53,435 nt of DNA. Origin: Chloroflexota bacterium (GTDB taxonomy: Bacteria > Chloroflexota > Anaerolineae > Aggregatilineales > Phototrophicaceae). The stretch is taken from the NCBI GenBank assembly GCA_003695675.1, contig RFIA01000289.1:1-53435 (forward strand). The letters are read 5' to 3'. Positions 7,257 through 15,912 of this stretch are shown here, in pieces. How positions within the stretch are numbered: position 1 is the stretch's first letter; each line of letters starts with the position of its first letter. The notes under the pieces were generated by a model, which was not told the DNA's origin, did not search any database, and was given only the letters and a program-made list of their open reading frames with translations. Made by a program: the position numbers and the translations under genes.

Positions 7257-8633
7257 ATGGGCATTCAAATCGAATGGGAAATTGAGTCAGAACAGCGCGA
7301 GATTCGCAGCGCTGGCGAAGACCCGGAGTCGCGTCGGCAGCGTCGCCGTCGTCGGTTGCGTATTCTCTTGCTGCTCGCCATTGTTTTAGGATTTTTCGCA
7401 TTTATCGTTGCGTTTTTCATTTTGCGATTGCGTCAAGTCGATGATGCGATTGAACAAGAATTGCGCGACACCGTTGATGCTGAGGTCGCCATGTTGCGCA
7501 TTGGCGACTTGCCCGGATTCATCAGTGTGCAGCAGAGCGCCACGGAAGATTGGGAACTCGCGCAACGTGCGTACTTCGATTCGATACAGAGGCTTAAGGT
7601 CGAGCAAGATGTGCAATTGCCCGGTCATATTCTTGATCTCGAAATTGATGGCCGCCGGGCGCGGGTGCATGTCCAAGAGATTATCAATAATGTGCCTTAT
7701 GAACGTGTGTGGTTCTACTGGCGTTTTCTTGACGAGGGCTGGTTGCATGTGCCGCCGGATTATACATTTTGGGGGGAATCAGGCGTGCTGGAATCCGACG
7801 GTGTGCGCGTTCAGTATATGCGTGTGGATGATACACTTGCGGCAGCGATTCATGAACGTTTGCGCACTTGGCGCGAAGTCGGCTGCAATGCGTTGATGTG
7901 CGATGGCTTGTCTACGATCAAAGTCGAGATTGTGCCGAACCTCGCGCAAGAAATTGTCTGGTCGCCGACTGACCCGTGGCAAATGATCGTGCCGTCGCCA
8001 TACACAACTGTCGCCCGCGCCGACCGCCCGCTCGATTCGAATCTCGAATTTGAATTGGCCGAATTGATGGCAGAGCGATTGGTGCAACACGCTTCTGGAA
8101 ACTTCCAACCGGTGTATCCTGCGGATGCCTTTTATTTGCGACAGGCAGTTGAGTCGTGGCTTGTCGGGCGTTTTGCGGGCATCAATACCAATTCATTTAT
8201 GGTCAACAGCCTTGCGACATTATACGGCGATGAGGCTGTCGGTCGCTTGCTTGCGGCCCTGCAACCCGATTCAACGATTGCCGTGATTAATCAAGTTGTC
8301 GGTACATCTTCGATTGATCAAACGGGGTTGGATTGGCGCGATGTGTTGACGTGGCGTTTGAATACCGAAAACGAACTGATTGCCCGGCGTGATGAGGATA
8401 ATTTCTTGGCATTGTATGACACGCGCGACGATGCGTCGCGTAATGTGGCGACGAGTCGCTTCAATGCTGGTGCATCGGGCGAGACAGCCGTTGTGCAGTC
8501 CGCCGTTGTCGAGAATAGCGCCGATGGCGTGCCTCAATTGCGGGCGATTGCGCGTATGAGTAGCGAGACGACCTCTCGTGACGAAGAAATTTTGTTCCGC
8601 CTTGTTGATGGGGTGTGGCGGCGCGTCAATTGA
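7257..8633 (+). CDS. Membrane-anchored protein of unknown function
   Basis: 458 residues. The N-terminus is acidic, then an arginine-rich patch (about 26-34) precedes a single membrane helix (about 34-57), so by the positive-inside rule the N-terminus is inside and about 400 residues are outside. The outer part has no motif I recognise. It is mixed alpha/beta with an AELMAERLVQHA-like segment near 270 that recalls, without proving, helical segments of gluzincin peptidases, but there is no HExxH. The gene starts 6 bp after birA and is probably translated from the same message. Next follows a separate promoter and a small membrane protein. Confidence 0.75.
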   Translation: MGIQIEWEIESEQREIRSAGEDPESRRQRRRRRLRILLLLAIVLGFFAFIVAFFILRLRQVDDAIEQELRDTVDAEVAMLRIGDLPGFISVQQSATEDWELAQRAYFDSIQRLKVEQDVQLPGHILDLEIDGRRARVHVQEIINNVPYERVWFYWRFLDEGWLHVPPDYTFWGESGVLESDGVRVQYMRVDDTLAAAIHERLRTWREVGCNALMCDGLSTIKVEIVPNLAQEIVWSPTDPWQMIVPSPYTTVARADRPLDSNLEFELAELMAERLVQHASGNFQPVYPADAFYLRQAVESWLVGRFAGINTNSFMVNSLATLYGDEAVGRLLAALQPDSTIAVINQVVGTSSIDQTGLDWRDVLTWRLNTENELIARRDEDNFLALYDTRDDASRNVATSRFNAGASGETAVVQSAVVENSADGVPQLRAIARMSSETTSRDEEILFRLVDGVWRRVN

Positions 8634-8654
8634 CTCACACCCGCTTCTCTTCTA

Positions 8655-8663
8655 TGCTACAAT
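8655..8663 (+). promoter_or_regulatory. Extended -10 promoter for the 71-aa membrane protein
   Basis: TGCTACAAT gives a TGn extension and a -10 TACAAT (8658-8663), 34 bp before the start codon. No convincing -35 box is seen. Confidence 0.45.
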
Positions 8664-8696
8664 AAAGCGAGTGCATCTTTTCTGGAGGATAGAACG

Positions 8697-8912
8697 ATGC
8701 TTGATGATCTTCGCAAAAGCACATTGGACGACGAACTCGAAGAATTCGATTCTTTCGACGATCAGTTTATGCCCACTGAAGCGCCGAAAAGCAATCGCGG
8801 TTTTCTGGGGATGACGCCAGTTGAGCGGATGTTCATCGCGATCTTCTTTTTCATGAACATCTTCATTTTGGGGTTGGCATTGTTGATTGCTACAGATCGT
8901 ATTTCTTTCTAA
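8697..8912 (+). CDS. Small acidic single-pass membrane protein, unknown
   Basis: 71 residues. A GGAGGA ribosome site lies just upstream of the ATG, and an extended -10 promoter precedes it, so the gene is credible despite its size. The first 30 residues are strongly acidic (DDELEEFDSFDD), then a MTPVERMFIA segment leads into one hydrophobic helix (about 45-65) and a short polar end. I do not recognise a family. It resembles small membrane subunits or regulators, but no partner is visible in the neighbourhood. Confidence 0.7.
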   Translation: MLDDLRKSTLDDELEEFDSFDDQFMPTEAPKSNRGFLGMTPVERMFIAIFFFMNIFILGLALLIATDRISF

Positions 8913-8995
8913 ATGTTGCCCCACGTCCCACAAATTTACACACGAGTCATCCACGTCGGCTAGCGCCGCCATATCGAAGCGATGAAAATGCTGCC

Positions 8996-9015
8996 GGGCA
9001 TTGCGTGCAATGCCC
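8996..9015. terminator. Palindrome between convergent genes, possible bidirectional terminator
   Basis: GGGCATTGC and GCAATGCCC form a perfect 9-bp stem with a 2-nt centre, in the 190-bp gap between the small membrane gene and the convergent acylase gene. It is followed on the plus strand by CCAACGGATTTTC. The flank CCCCAACG is shared with the MITE palindromes, so it may be a degraded intergenic repeat instead. Confidence 0.45.
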
Positions 9016-9060
9016 CAACGGATTTTCTCTGCGACCCAACGTCTGTGCGTTAAATCATTT

Positions 9061-9096
9061 CGCTTTTCTTTGCGATCTTTGCGCTTCAATGCTGTG
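9061..9096. repeat. Purine/pyrimidine-skewed intergenic repeat (TTTGCG units)
   Basis: Degenerate CTTTGCGATCTTTGCG units just past the acylase stop codon. A similar stretch occurs at 33918-33951. Such strings are common in intergenic DNA of many bacteria; no function is evident. Confidence 0.35.
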
Positions 9097-9102
9097 TCGT
9101 TT

Positions 9103-11628
9103 TTACGCATTTGGCAGCAGCGTTAGGGTTTGCACCGCCGCATTTTCGATGTCCTCACGAGTCCACAACAGAGGGTGATACTGAACAGTGCGCCACGAGT
9201 CGATCAAATCATCATAATGTGGACTCGTGGCGTGGCCACTTTGCCCGGTTGTGTGCATCGACACACTGTTCGAGAAATCGCTCAAATCGACGATGATGCG
9301 CAATGATGGTAGTGTGCGCACAGCGAAGTCGCCCGCGCCGATGTCAGCACCCCATCCGGTCGCATTGATGACGGCGTTTCCGCCGCCGGTTGCGACCGGC
9401 CCGCGATTGACGAGATTTTCCACAAGTTCGACTCCGCTTTGTCCGAGTGGTTGGTTCACGAAAGTGGCCGTGTGCAAGTCTCCCCAACGCCATGCAGAAC
9501 GGTCTTTGCCCAACAATTCGGTCGTCACGGCGACCGCTTCACGAAATGATTGACGCAGCGTGTCGTCGCGAGTTTCGACAACATCTGGCGTATTGATGAT
9601 GTCCCACCAGATGTTGTCGGGTTGTTGTGCGAGCAAATATGTCGCCCACATCTCTTGACTGCCGCCCCCTGATGTGATGTCAGAACCGAGTTGGTCGTTA
9701 TATAAATTGTCCAGCAAGCGACTCCAAAATTGCATGTAGAGCGCTGCCTGTGGGCTGTCGCTGTCGAGTTGATAATCCCAGTCCAACAACCAATCGCGCA
9801 TGTCAGTGAGGGACGGGTCGTCGAATGATAAATCTGCGATGAAAGGCATCAATTCCTCTGCGCTGATGAGTTTGTTGTCGCCCTGAATGGCTTGGAACGA
9901 GTCGACGGTATGCGGCCCCGTCGTTTCGAGCAATTCGTTGATGCGCTGCCCGCGATAGCCCCATGCCCATTCTTGGCTGATGAAATAATTTTGACTGCTC
10001 CCGAATTCCTCTTCGAGTTGCCCGTAATATTCAAGCGGGACGATAGCTTGATTGGCCGTCGCGATATAATCTCGTTGGGGATTGAGAATGCGCGGCAAAC
10101 TATCGTAGGGCAGAAAGCCGCGCCACTCAAAGGCGTCAGTCGAGCCATCGACCGGCAATAGCCCGCTGTGGTCTGCGGCGCGGATGGGGATACGTCCCGG
10201 CAATTGATACCCGATATTGCCTTCGACATCGGCATAGACAAAATTCTGCGCCGGGGTATCCCAATAACTGAGCGCCGTGCGAAATTCTTGCCAATTGCTG
10301 GCTTGGTTGAGAAGCAGGCTGGCTTGGAACAATGTGCCGGGTTCAAGCGCCGTCCAACGGAGCGCGAGCGGGTCTTCATTATTGAATCCGGTTGGCATAC
10401 CGGTCTTTTCGTCGAGTTGGTTGTCGTTGATGATCGGGCCGAGATGGGTGTGGCGTACCTGAATCGTGATTGGCTCAGCATCGCCAAAATGGATGACGGC
10501 TTCGCGCACAATCATGTCGCGCATGGCGCCATTCCACTCATATTGCAGTGGGTTGTCCGGGTTGACTTTGATACGGTACAAATCTTGTGTGTCGTTGATG
10601 GCATTGGTGACACCCCACGCAATGTGTTCGTTGTGACCGATGGTGATGCCTGGCGTCGCTGGTAACGAAAAGCCGACCACATTGAACGGACATTCTGTGC
10701 TGACCGGCTCGCAATGCAGGCCGATTTCGTACCATATCGATGGCATCTGAATGCTGAGGTGCGGGTCATTGGCGAGAAGTGGCAGACCACTCGCGCTCAT
10801 CGTATTGTTGACGACCCAATTGTTGCTGCCTATTTCGCGGTTGGGTGATAGGGTGTCGGGTAGGGCGATGTGTGTGTCAATCCCGATGAGTCCGGCTGAA
10901 TTGTCGGGCATGGTGACGAGGCTGTTTTCGCCGACGGGCAAGTCTTCGGGTTGTACAATGGTCGGCTTTTCACCGAACGGCCACGCCGGTGCCCATTGGT
11001 CGGTCATTTCTTGACCAATGGTGGCGTACAGCGTGGAACGAATTTGCTCACTCGCCATATTGCCGCTCAAGTTGAGCGCCATCGCTTTGCCCCATACAAG
11101 CGTATCGAAAGGCGTCCACGCTTCAACTTCGAGATCGATCCCAGCTAATGCGAGAGCGCTGTACTCGAAGGCGAGATTATTTTTCTCTGTTGTCAAAATA
11201 TACGCATTGACGCCATCGGTGAAGGCTTGCAGTGCGGCGCGTGTTTCGCTGTTGAGCATCTCCCATTCTTGCTCAACGACATCGCGAAAGTTGAGTGTCT
11301 GCAAGAAAATATCGCCGCTGAGTACATCGGCATTTCGTCCGGTGATTTCACCGATTTCGCCGTTGCCCACATGCCGCGAGAATTCCATCTGCCACCAACG
11401 ATCTTGTGCTTGTGTGAAGCCCTGCGCGAAGAATAAATCGTGGCTGTTGCTCGCATAGATGTGCGGGATACCGAATTCATCGCGCAAAATCTCAACGCGG
11501 TCATTCAGGCCATCGACCATGAGTTCGCCTTCTTGCACGGGCAATGTCGCTTGTGCTTGTAGACTCGCATTCGTGATGACGAACAACAATATGATGGATA
11601 ACATCGTAAACCACTTACAGCGTCGCAT
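9103..11628 (-). CDS. Secreted penicillin-acylase-family N-terminal nucleophile hydrolase
   Basis: 841 residues with an N-terminal signal peptide (basic start, hydrophobic 7-20, likely cleavage after AQA near 27). The family consists of periplasmic or exported amidohydrolases that self-cleave into alpha and beta chains. The catalytic serine is Ser268 in GSNNW, which becomes the beta-chain N-terminus, and the alpha chain has the typical GIPHIYA and FAQGFTQAQDRWWQMEF segments (about 53-83). Substrates in the family include beta-lactams, N-acyl-homoserine lactones and other acyl amides, so the substrate cannot be stated. A GAGG ribosome site precedes the start. A 17-bp palindrome lies upstream, suggesting regulation. 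Confidence 0.93.
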   Translation of the reverse strand: MRRCKWFTMLSIILLFVITNASLQAQATLPVQEGELMVDGLNDRVEILRDEFGIPHIYASNSHDLFFAQGFTQAQDRWWQMEFSRHVGNGEIGEITGRNADVLSGDIFLQTLNFRDVVEQEWEMLNSETRAALQAFTDGVNAYILTTEKNNLAFEYSALALAGIDLEVEAWTPFDTLVWGKAMALNLSGNMASEQIRSTLYATIGQEMTDQWAPAWPFGEKPTIVQPEDLPVGENSLVTMPDNSAGLIGIDTHIALPDTLSPNREIGSNNWVVNNTMSASGLPLLANDPHLSIQMPSIWYEIGLHCEPVSTECPFNVVGFSLPATPGITIGHNEHIAWGVTNAINDTQDLYRIKVNPDNPLQYEWNGAMRDMIVREAVIHFGDAEPITIQVRHTHLGPIINDNQLDEKTGMPTGFNNEDPLALRWTALEPGTLFQASLLLNQASNWQEFRTALSYWDTPAQNFVYADVEGNIGYQLPGRIPIRAADHSGLLPVDGSTDAFEWRGFLPYDSLPRILNPQRDYIATANQAIVPLEYYGQLEEEFGSSQNYFISQEWAWGYRGQRINELLETTGPHTVDSFQAIQGDNKLISAEELMPFIADLSFDDPSLTDMRDWLLDWDYQLDSDSPQAALYMQFWSRLLDNLYNDQLGSDITSGGGSQEMWATYLLAQQPDNIWWDIINTPDVVETRDDTLRQSFREAVAVTTELLGKDRSAWRWGDLHTATFVNQPLGQSGVELVENLVNRGPVATGGGNAVINATGWGADIGAGDFAVRTLPSLRIIVDLSDFSNSVSMHTTGQSGHATSPHYDDLIDSWRTVQYHPLLWTREDIENAAVQTLTLLPNA

Positions 11629-11668
11629 AAGAAAACCTCACTAATCACAATTGAAGGAATCGAATCTC

Positions 11669-11685
11669 AATTTGATTATCAAATT
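11669..11685. promoter_or_regulatory. 17-bp operator-like palindrome upstream of the acylase gene
   Basis: AATTTGATTATCAAATT is a perfect inverted repeat with one central base, 41 bp before the acylase start. Its size and position fit a dimeric repressor or activator site. No regulator gene is adjacent. Confidence 0.4.
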
Positions 11686-11725
11686 ATGAAAAGTGTAACC
11701 GATTTGGGCGGATTATGAAATGAAT

Positions 11726-12910
11726 CTATTCGTTCAAAAGTGACAATTGAGTTTCAATATCGGCGATGTATTGCGCGGCATCGTCTGCGAATTCGCCATC
11801 TGGCGCGAGTTCGAGGTAATGGGCGAAGTCCGTCAATGCGTCTTCGCGGACTCCTTGTGTGTAGAATAACAGGCCACGATGATAATAGGCATCGGCGTAG
11901 TCCGGCGCGAGTTCAATCGCCGTGTTGTAATCCGCCAAGACACGATCCCATTCGTAGATCAATAGGATGTGTTGCGCCCGTTGGACGTAAAGTTCGGCAA
12001 GGCGTGGTTGTGTGATCTGAAAAATATGATCCTCGGCAATGTCGATAGCGTCATCGAGATCGGTTATCGCGGCATCATAATCGAAGGTAAGTGCTTGTAT
12101 CTGTGCCCTCGCTTCAAGTGCATTGACCAAGAGACGATATGGGCCGTCCGAATCGTCCGGCGCAGCTTCGGCAACGAGTTCGTCCATTAATGCCAACGCC
12201 ATATCTTCTTGATTGAGTTGTAAGTATGTCCATGCGAGATTCATCGACGATTCAGGTGTGGGGAGTGAAGAGTCGTCGAAGATCAATTCACTTTCAAAAA
12301 GTTCTGCTGCAAGCTCAAAATCTTCAGATATTAATGCGCAGTTGCCTCGATAAAAGATCAAGTCGCTGATGCCAAATATTGGATCGTCTTCGGAATAATT
12401 TTCTTGCGCCAATGTGAAGAACTGTTTCGCGCTTTCGCAATTGCCCTGCGCATAAAATACGATACCTGAGAGAAAATCAGCGATGGTTTTACGTGCGGAA
12501 GGTGAATTGGCGTAAAACCAAACAGAGTGTGGATGTGGCGCTAAAATTGGTGAGGGGAGGGTGCTGACCTCCGGCAATATTGTAAGTTGAATAAGTGGCA
12601 CCCCATGAATATCAGCGTCATACCGTAGCGTTATATCGATCTGTGTCTTCGTTGACGATGTGTTATCTGATAACTGAACTTGCTGTGGTGCGAGATTTGA
12701 TGAAAGTTGATCAATCACATCTGCAAAGCAGCCCGCTTCTAACGGAATTCTGTAAATCGCAGCAATTGTATCCCGAACGGGCGGCGTCATTTGGCATTCG
12801 ACTACGATGCTTTGTATGTTGGTTTGCGCTTGTAGATAACCGAGATTCAAAGAAAATGGCGTGCTAAAAAGTAAAATCAACAATCCACGTATCAACATCC
12901 ACACCACCAT
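11726..12910 (-). CDS. Secreted or membrane-anchored TPR-repeat protein
   Basis: 394 residues. The N-terminus has a hydrophobic signal-like segment (about 6-26) ending in YLQAQ, so export is likely. Residues about 30-150 are beta-rich without a motif I know. From about 150 on the sequence is helical with tetratricopeptide repeats; the clearest are near 300-375, e.g. ALADYNTAIELAPDYADAYYHRG-like units here reading LADYNTAIELAPDYADAYYH, plus the following FAHYLELAPDGEFADDA. TPR domains bind proteins or peptides; the partner is unknown. It precedes the acylase on the same strand with a 97-bp gap, and its 5' side faces the palindromes in front of gyrA. Confidence 0.8.
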   Translation of the reverse strand: MVVWMLIRGLLILLFSTPFSLNLGYLQAQTNIQSIVVECQMTPPVRDTIAAIYRIPLEAGCFADVIDQLSSNLAPQQVQLSDNTSSTKTQIDITLRYDADIHGVPLIQLTILPEVSTLPSPILAPHPHSVWFYANSPSARKTIADFLSGIVFYAQGNCESAKQFFTLAQENYSEDDPIFGISDLIFYRGNCALISEDFELAAELFESELIFDDSSLPTPESSMNLAWTYLQLNQEDMALALMDELVAEAAPDDSDGPYRLLVNALEARAQIQALTFDYDAAITDLDDAIDIAEDHIFQITQPRLAELYVQRAQHILLIYEWDRVLADYNTAIELAPDYADAYYHRGLLFYTQGVREDALTDFAHYLELAPDGEFADDAAQYIADIETQLSLLNE

Positions 12911-12927
12911 TCAATACTCACGAAACA

Positions 12928-12990
12928 TTTATCCCACATATTCCAACTTATCCCAAATTTGGGATATATTCGGGCGAATTTGGGATAAAT
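12928..12990. promoter_or_regulatory. Nested operator-like palindromes between the TPR gene and gyrA
   Basis: A perfect 18-bp palindrome TATCCCAAATTTGGGATA (12949-12966) is flanked by an outer inverted pair, ATTTATCCCA (12928-12937) and TGGGATAAAT (12981-12990). All share the core ATCCCA/TGGGAT, giving four half-sites centred on about 12958. They overlap a possible minus-strand promoter (TTGGGA, 17 nt, GATAAA) for the TPR gene and lie 36 bp before the gyrA -10 box. Confidence 0.65.
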
Positions 12991-13025
12991 CGCTCTCTCA
13001 ATTCGCAATTTAACTTAATTTACGG

Positions 13026-13031
13026 TATAAT
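13026..13031 (+). promoter_or_regulatory. -10 element of the gyrA promoter
   Basis: Perfect TATAAT, with only a weak -35 (TTCGCA at 13002-13007, 18-nt spacer). Transcription should begin near 13038, giving a leader of about 140 nt. Confidence 0.55.
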
Positions 13032-13042
13032 AGACTCAGTTG

Positions 13043-13078
13043 CAACCCGCGCTTGCCTATGGTGAGTTAAGCGGGTTG
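13043..13078 (+). promoter_or_regulatory. Stem-loop at the start of the gyrA leader
   Basis: CAACCCGC (13043-13050) pairs with GCGGGTTG (13071-13078) across a 20-nt loop, a few bases after the expected transcription start. It could affect message stability or be a binding site; no U tract follows, so it is not a terminator. Confidence 0.5.
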
Positions 13079-13180
13079 TCGTGTGCTTGACATATTTGTA
13101 ACACACAAAAAAACAGATGAATTCTCGTCTGAATCACAACAGAACGAACCTCAGCAACATCTGATCTTGGAAAGGAGTCT

Positions 13181-15700
13181 GTGCTGCGACTGCACCCCGA
13201 TTGGCGCGGCACATTGTCTATGGCTATTGGTACAGTACGTCCCGTCAACATCAATGAGGAAATGCGCGGCAGTTATCTCGATTACGCCATGAGCGTGATT
13301 GTGGCGCGTGCGCTGCCGGATGCACGCGACGGCCTCAAACCCGTGCATCGCCGCATCTTGTATGCGATGCACGATATGGGTTTGCGCCCGAACACAGCAC
13401 ATAAGAAAAGCGCCCGCATCGTTGGCGAAGTGCTCGGCAAATATCACCCGCATGGTGACAGCGCAGTTTATGACGCGATGGCGCGTATGGCGCAAGATTT
13501 TTCATTGCGTTATCCCCTTGTTGATGGGCAAGGGAATTTCGGCAGTCTTGATGGAGACAGCCCGGCGGCGATGCGTTATACCGAAGCGCGACTCGCGAAC
13601 ATCGCCGAAGAACTCCTCGTGGACATCAATATGGACACGGTAGATTTTGTCGAGAATTATGACGGCACACAGGAAGAGCCGTCCGTCCTCCCGGCGCGGT
13701 TGCCGAACTTGTTGCTCAATGGCGCTAGTGGTATCGCCGTCGGCATGGCGACGAATATCCCGCCGCATAATCTCAACGAACTTGTTGAGGCGATTGTCTA
13801 TCTGATTGATCATTACGACCGCATAGATGACATCACGGTCAAGGATATGATGCAGTTTGTGCATGGCCCGGACTTCCCGACCGGTGCGGCGATTATTCCA
13901 GGCGATGGATTGGCCGAAGCTTATGCGACCGGCAAGGGCAGTGTCATCGTCCGCGCTCGTTATGAGATTGAGGAAGGGCGGCACGGTCGCTTCAAGATTG
14001 TTTTCAGCGATATTCCTTATCAGGTCAGCAAGACTTCGATTATTGAGCGCATCGTCACACTTGCACGCGATGGTCGGCTCGATCAAGTTGCAGACTTGCG
14101 CGATGAGTCCGACCGCAGTGGGATGCGTCTCGTCGTCGAACTCAAGCAAGGTGCGCAACCCCTCACCGTGCTCAACAAACTCTACAAATACACGCAGTTA
14201 CAGAGCACGTACAGCATTCAAATGCTCGCGCTTGTCAATGGCGAACCGCGCAACCTGAGCCTCAAACGTGCGCTGCAAATTTATATTGAGCACCGTTACG
14301 ATGTCATTGTGCGGCGCTCAGAATACGAATTGTCGAAATTGCGGGCGCGGGCACATATCCTCGAAGGGTTGCTCAAAGCCTTGTCGAGCCTCGACCGTGT
14401 GATTCAAACGATTCGCTCGGCTGAGACGGTTGATGTTGCTCGCACAAATTTGATGGGGCGCTTTGAATTGAGTGAAGCGCAGTCCAACGCGATTCTTGAA
14501 ATGCAACTGCGTCGTCTCGCCGCGCTTGAGCAGCAGAAGCTCAAAGACGAATACGATGAAGTCATGACACGCATCGCTTATCTTGAAGACTTGTTGCAAT
14601 CGCCGGGCAAGATTCTCGGCCTCATCCGCGATGATGTCAGCGAAATTGTCGAAACGTATGGCGACGAGCGCAAGACGGAAATTCTGTACGGCATTGATAC
14701 CGACATTGATGAAGAAGACCTTGTCCGCGAGGAAGAGGTCGTCATCTCATTGACGAGTCGTGGGTATATCAAGCGTGTGCCGAGCCGGACGTATCGTGCG
14801 CAGCGACGCGGCGGTAAAGGTCTCATTGGCATGTCAACCCGCGAAGAAGATGTCATCGTCGATATGCTCGCGGCAAATTCGCTCGATCATCTGCTGTTTT
14901 TCAGTGATCGCGGCAAAGTCTACTCCGAGCGTGCATATCGCATCCCCGAAGGCAGTCGAACGAGTAAGGGGGCGCTCGTCCACACGATTCTCAATCTCGG
15001 CCCGGATGAACAAATCACGGCTATATTGCCATTATCGTCTTTTGAGTTAGAAAATGTGCAAGGGCGCTATTTCGTGATGGCGACGCGCAAGGGGCGTGTC
15101 AAGCGGGTAGAACTTGAAGAATTTGCTGCTGTGCGACCGAGTGGTTTGATCGCGATGAGTCTCGACGATGATGACACGCTCGGCTGGGTTAAGTATAGCA
15201 ATGGCAATCAAGATATTATCATGGTGACGGAGCGAGGGCAGAGCATCCGCTTCCATGAATCCGAAGTGCGTGTGATGGGACGGCAGGCGCAGGGTGTCAA
15301 CGGGATTAAACTTGAGGACGATGTTGTCACCGGTGTTGACGTCATCGGAGAAGACCATACGCATGTTCTTGTTGTGACCGAAAACGGTTATGGCAAACGG
15401 ACAACGATTGATGAATATCGGCGACAAAGCCGATATGGTGTCGGGGTGCGGACACTCAAGCGCAATCAACGCACCGGCTCGATTATTGCCATGCGATGTA
15501 TTAAAGAGAGTGACGACATCATGCTCATCACGCGCGATGGGGTGGTGATACGCACGCAGCTCAGCCAAATTCGTGAAACAGGCCGCAGCACGCAAGGCGT
15601 CACTGTGATGAATCTCGCCGATGGTGATGCAGTCGTGGGGATTGCCATTATGGATGGCAACTCGAATACGGTTGCTTCGAATGGCGCCAATGCGGATTGA
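13181..15700 (+). CDS. gyrA: DNA gyrase subunit A
   Basis: 839 residues from the GTG at 13181. This start has AAAGGAG only 3 nt upstream; an ATG at 13220 gives an N-terminus matching other GyrA proteins (then SYLDYAMS falls near residue 18), but it has no ribosome site. The protein breaks and rejoins DNA in the A2B2 gyrase that introduces negative supercoils. The catalytic tyrosine is Tyr133 in AMRYTEARL. The quinolone-determining region reads [10 protein letters not shown], with Ser94 and Asp98 at the E. coli Ser83/Asp87 positions, i.e. the sensitive form. The GyrA box QRRGGKG (about 537-543) and a C-terminal beta-pinwheel mark it as gyrase rather than topoisomerase IV. gyrB is not in the window. 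Confidence 0.97.
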   Translation: MLRLHPDWRGTLSMAIGTVRPVNINEEMRGSYLDYAMSVIVARALPDARDGLKPVHRRILYAMHDMGLRPNTAHKKSARIVGEVLGKYHPHGDSAVYDAMARMAQDFSLRYPLVDGQGNFGSLDGDSPAAMRYTEARLANIAEELLVDINMDTVDFVENYDGTQEEPSVLPARLPNLLLNGASGIAVGMATNIPPHNLNELVEAIVYLIDHYDRIDDITVKDMMQFVHGPDFPTGAAIIPGDGLAEAYATGKGSVIVRARYEIEEGRHGRFKIVFSDIPYQVSKTSIIERIVTLARDGRLDQVADLRDESDRSGMRLVVELKQGAQPLTVLNKLYKYTQLQSTYSIQMLALVNGEPRNLSLKRALQIYIEHRYDVIVRRSEYELSKLRARAHILEGLLKALSSLDRVIQTIRSAETVDVARTNLMGRFELSEAQSNAILEMQLRRLAALEQQKLKDEYDEVMTRIAYLEDLLQSPGKILGLIRDDVSEIVETYGDERKTEILYGIDTDIDEEDLVREEEVVISLTSRGYIKRVPSRTYRAQRRGGKGLIGMSTREEDVIVDMLAANSLDHLLFFSDRGKVYSERAYRIPEGSRTSKGALVHTILNLGPDEQITAILPLSSFELENVQGRYFVMATRKGRVKRVELEEFAAVRPSGLIAMSLDDDDTLGWVKYSNGNQDIIMVTERGQSIRFHESEVRVMGRQAQGVNGIKLEDDVVTGVDVIGEDHTHVLVVTENGYGKRTTIDEYRRQSRYGVGVRTLKRNQRTGSIIAMRCIKESDDIMLITRDGVVIRTQLSQIRETGRSTQGVTVMNLADGDAVVGIAIMDGNSNTVASNGANAD

Positions 15701-15734
15701 TTCAACAACAAGACTTAGGCAAAGGGGTTATTGA

Positions 15735-15853
15735 GAGGTGTTGGATCCAATACAGTACCCTTCAGGGGTACTTGGCTTTGTGGCAGCCGGAGACCGCTAT
15801 GTCTACGTGCGGAGCATTTATTCTCTGGTTGCCTCATGATTCAAATCCTAGAA
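15735..15853 (+). ncRNA. Candidate structured RNA or 3'UTR downstream of gyrA
   Basis: Between the gyrA stop and the terminator the plus strand has a perfect palindrome TTGGATCCAA (15741-15750), a hairpin AGTACCC/GGGTACT (15754-15772) and a 12-bp stem GGCAGCCGGAGA with TCTCTGGTTGCC (15782-15793 and 15822-15833, two G-U pairs) that encloses a smaller CCGC/GCGG stem. The intrinsic terminator follows. There is no reading frame of note. It may be a processed 3'UTR RNA or an independent small RNA. No Rfam family is recognised and no clear promoter is seen. Confidence 0.35.
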
Positions 15854-15854
15854 A

Positions 15855-15888
15855 TAAAAAAGCCCGCATTTGTTTTGTGGGCTTTTTT
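15855..15888. terminator. Bidirectional intrinsic terminator between gyrA and the L25 gene
   Basis: AAAAAAGCCCGCA and TGTGGGCTTTTTT form a strong stem with a short loop. It has A-runs on the left and T-runs on the right, so it ends both the plus-strand gyrA message and the minus-strand L25 message. Confidence 0.9.
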
Positions 15889-15912
15889 GATACGCTGTCA
15901 TGATTTGACGGA

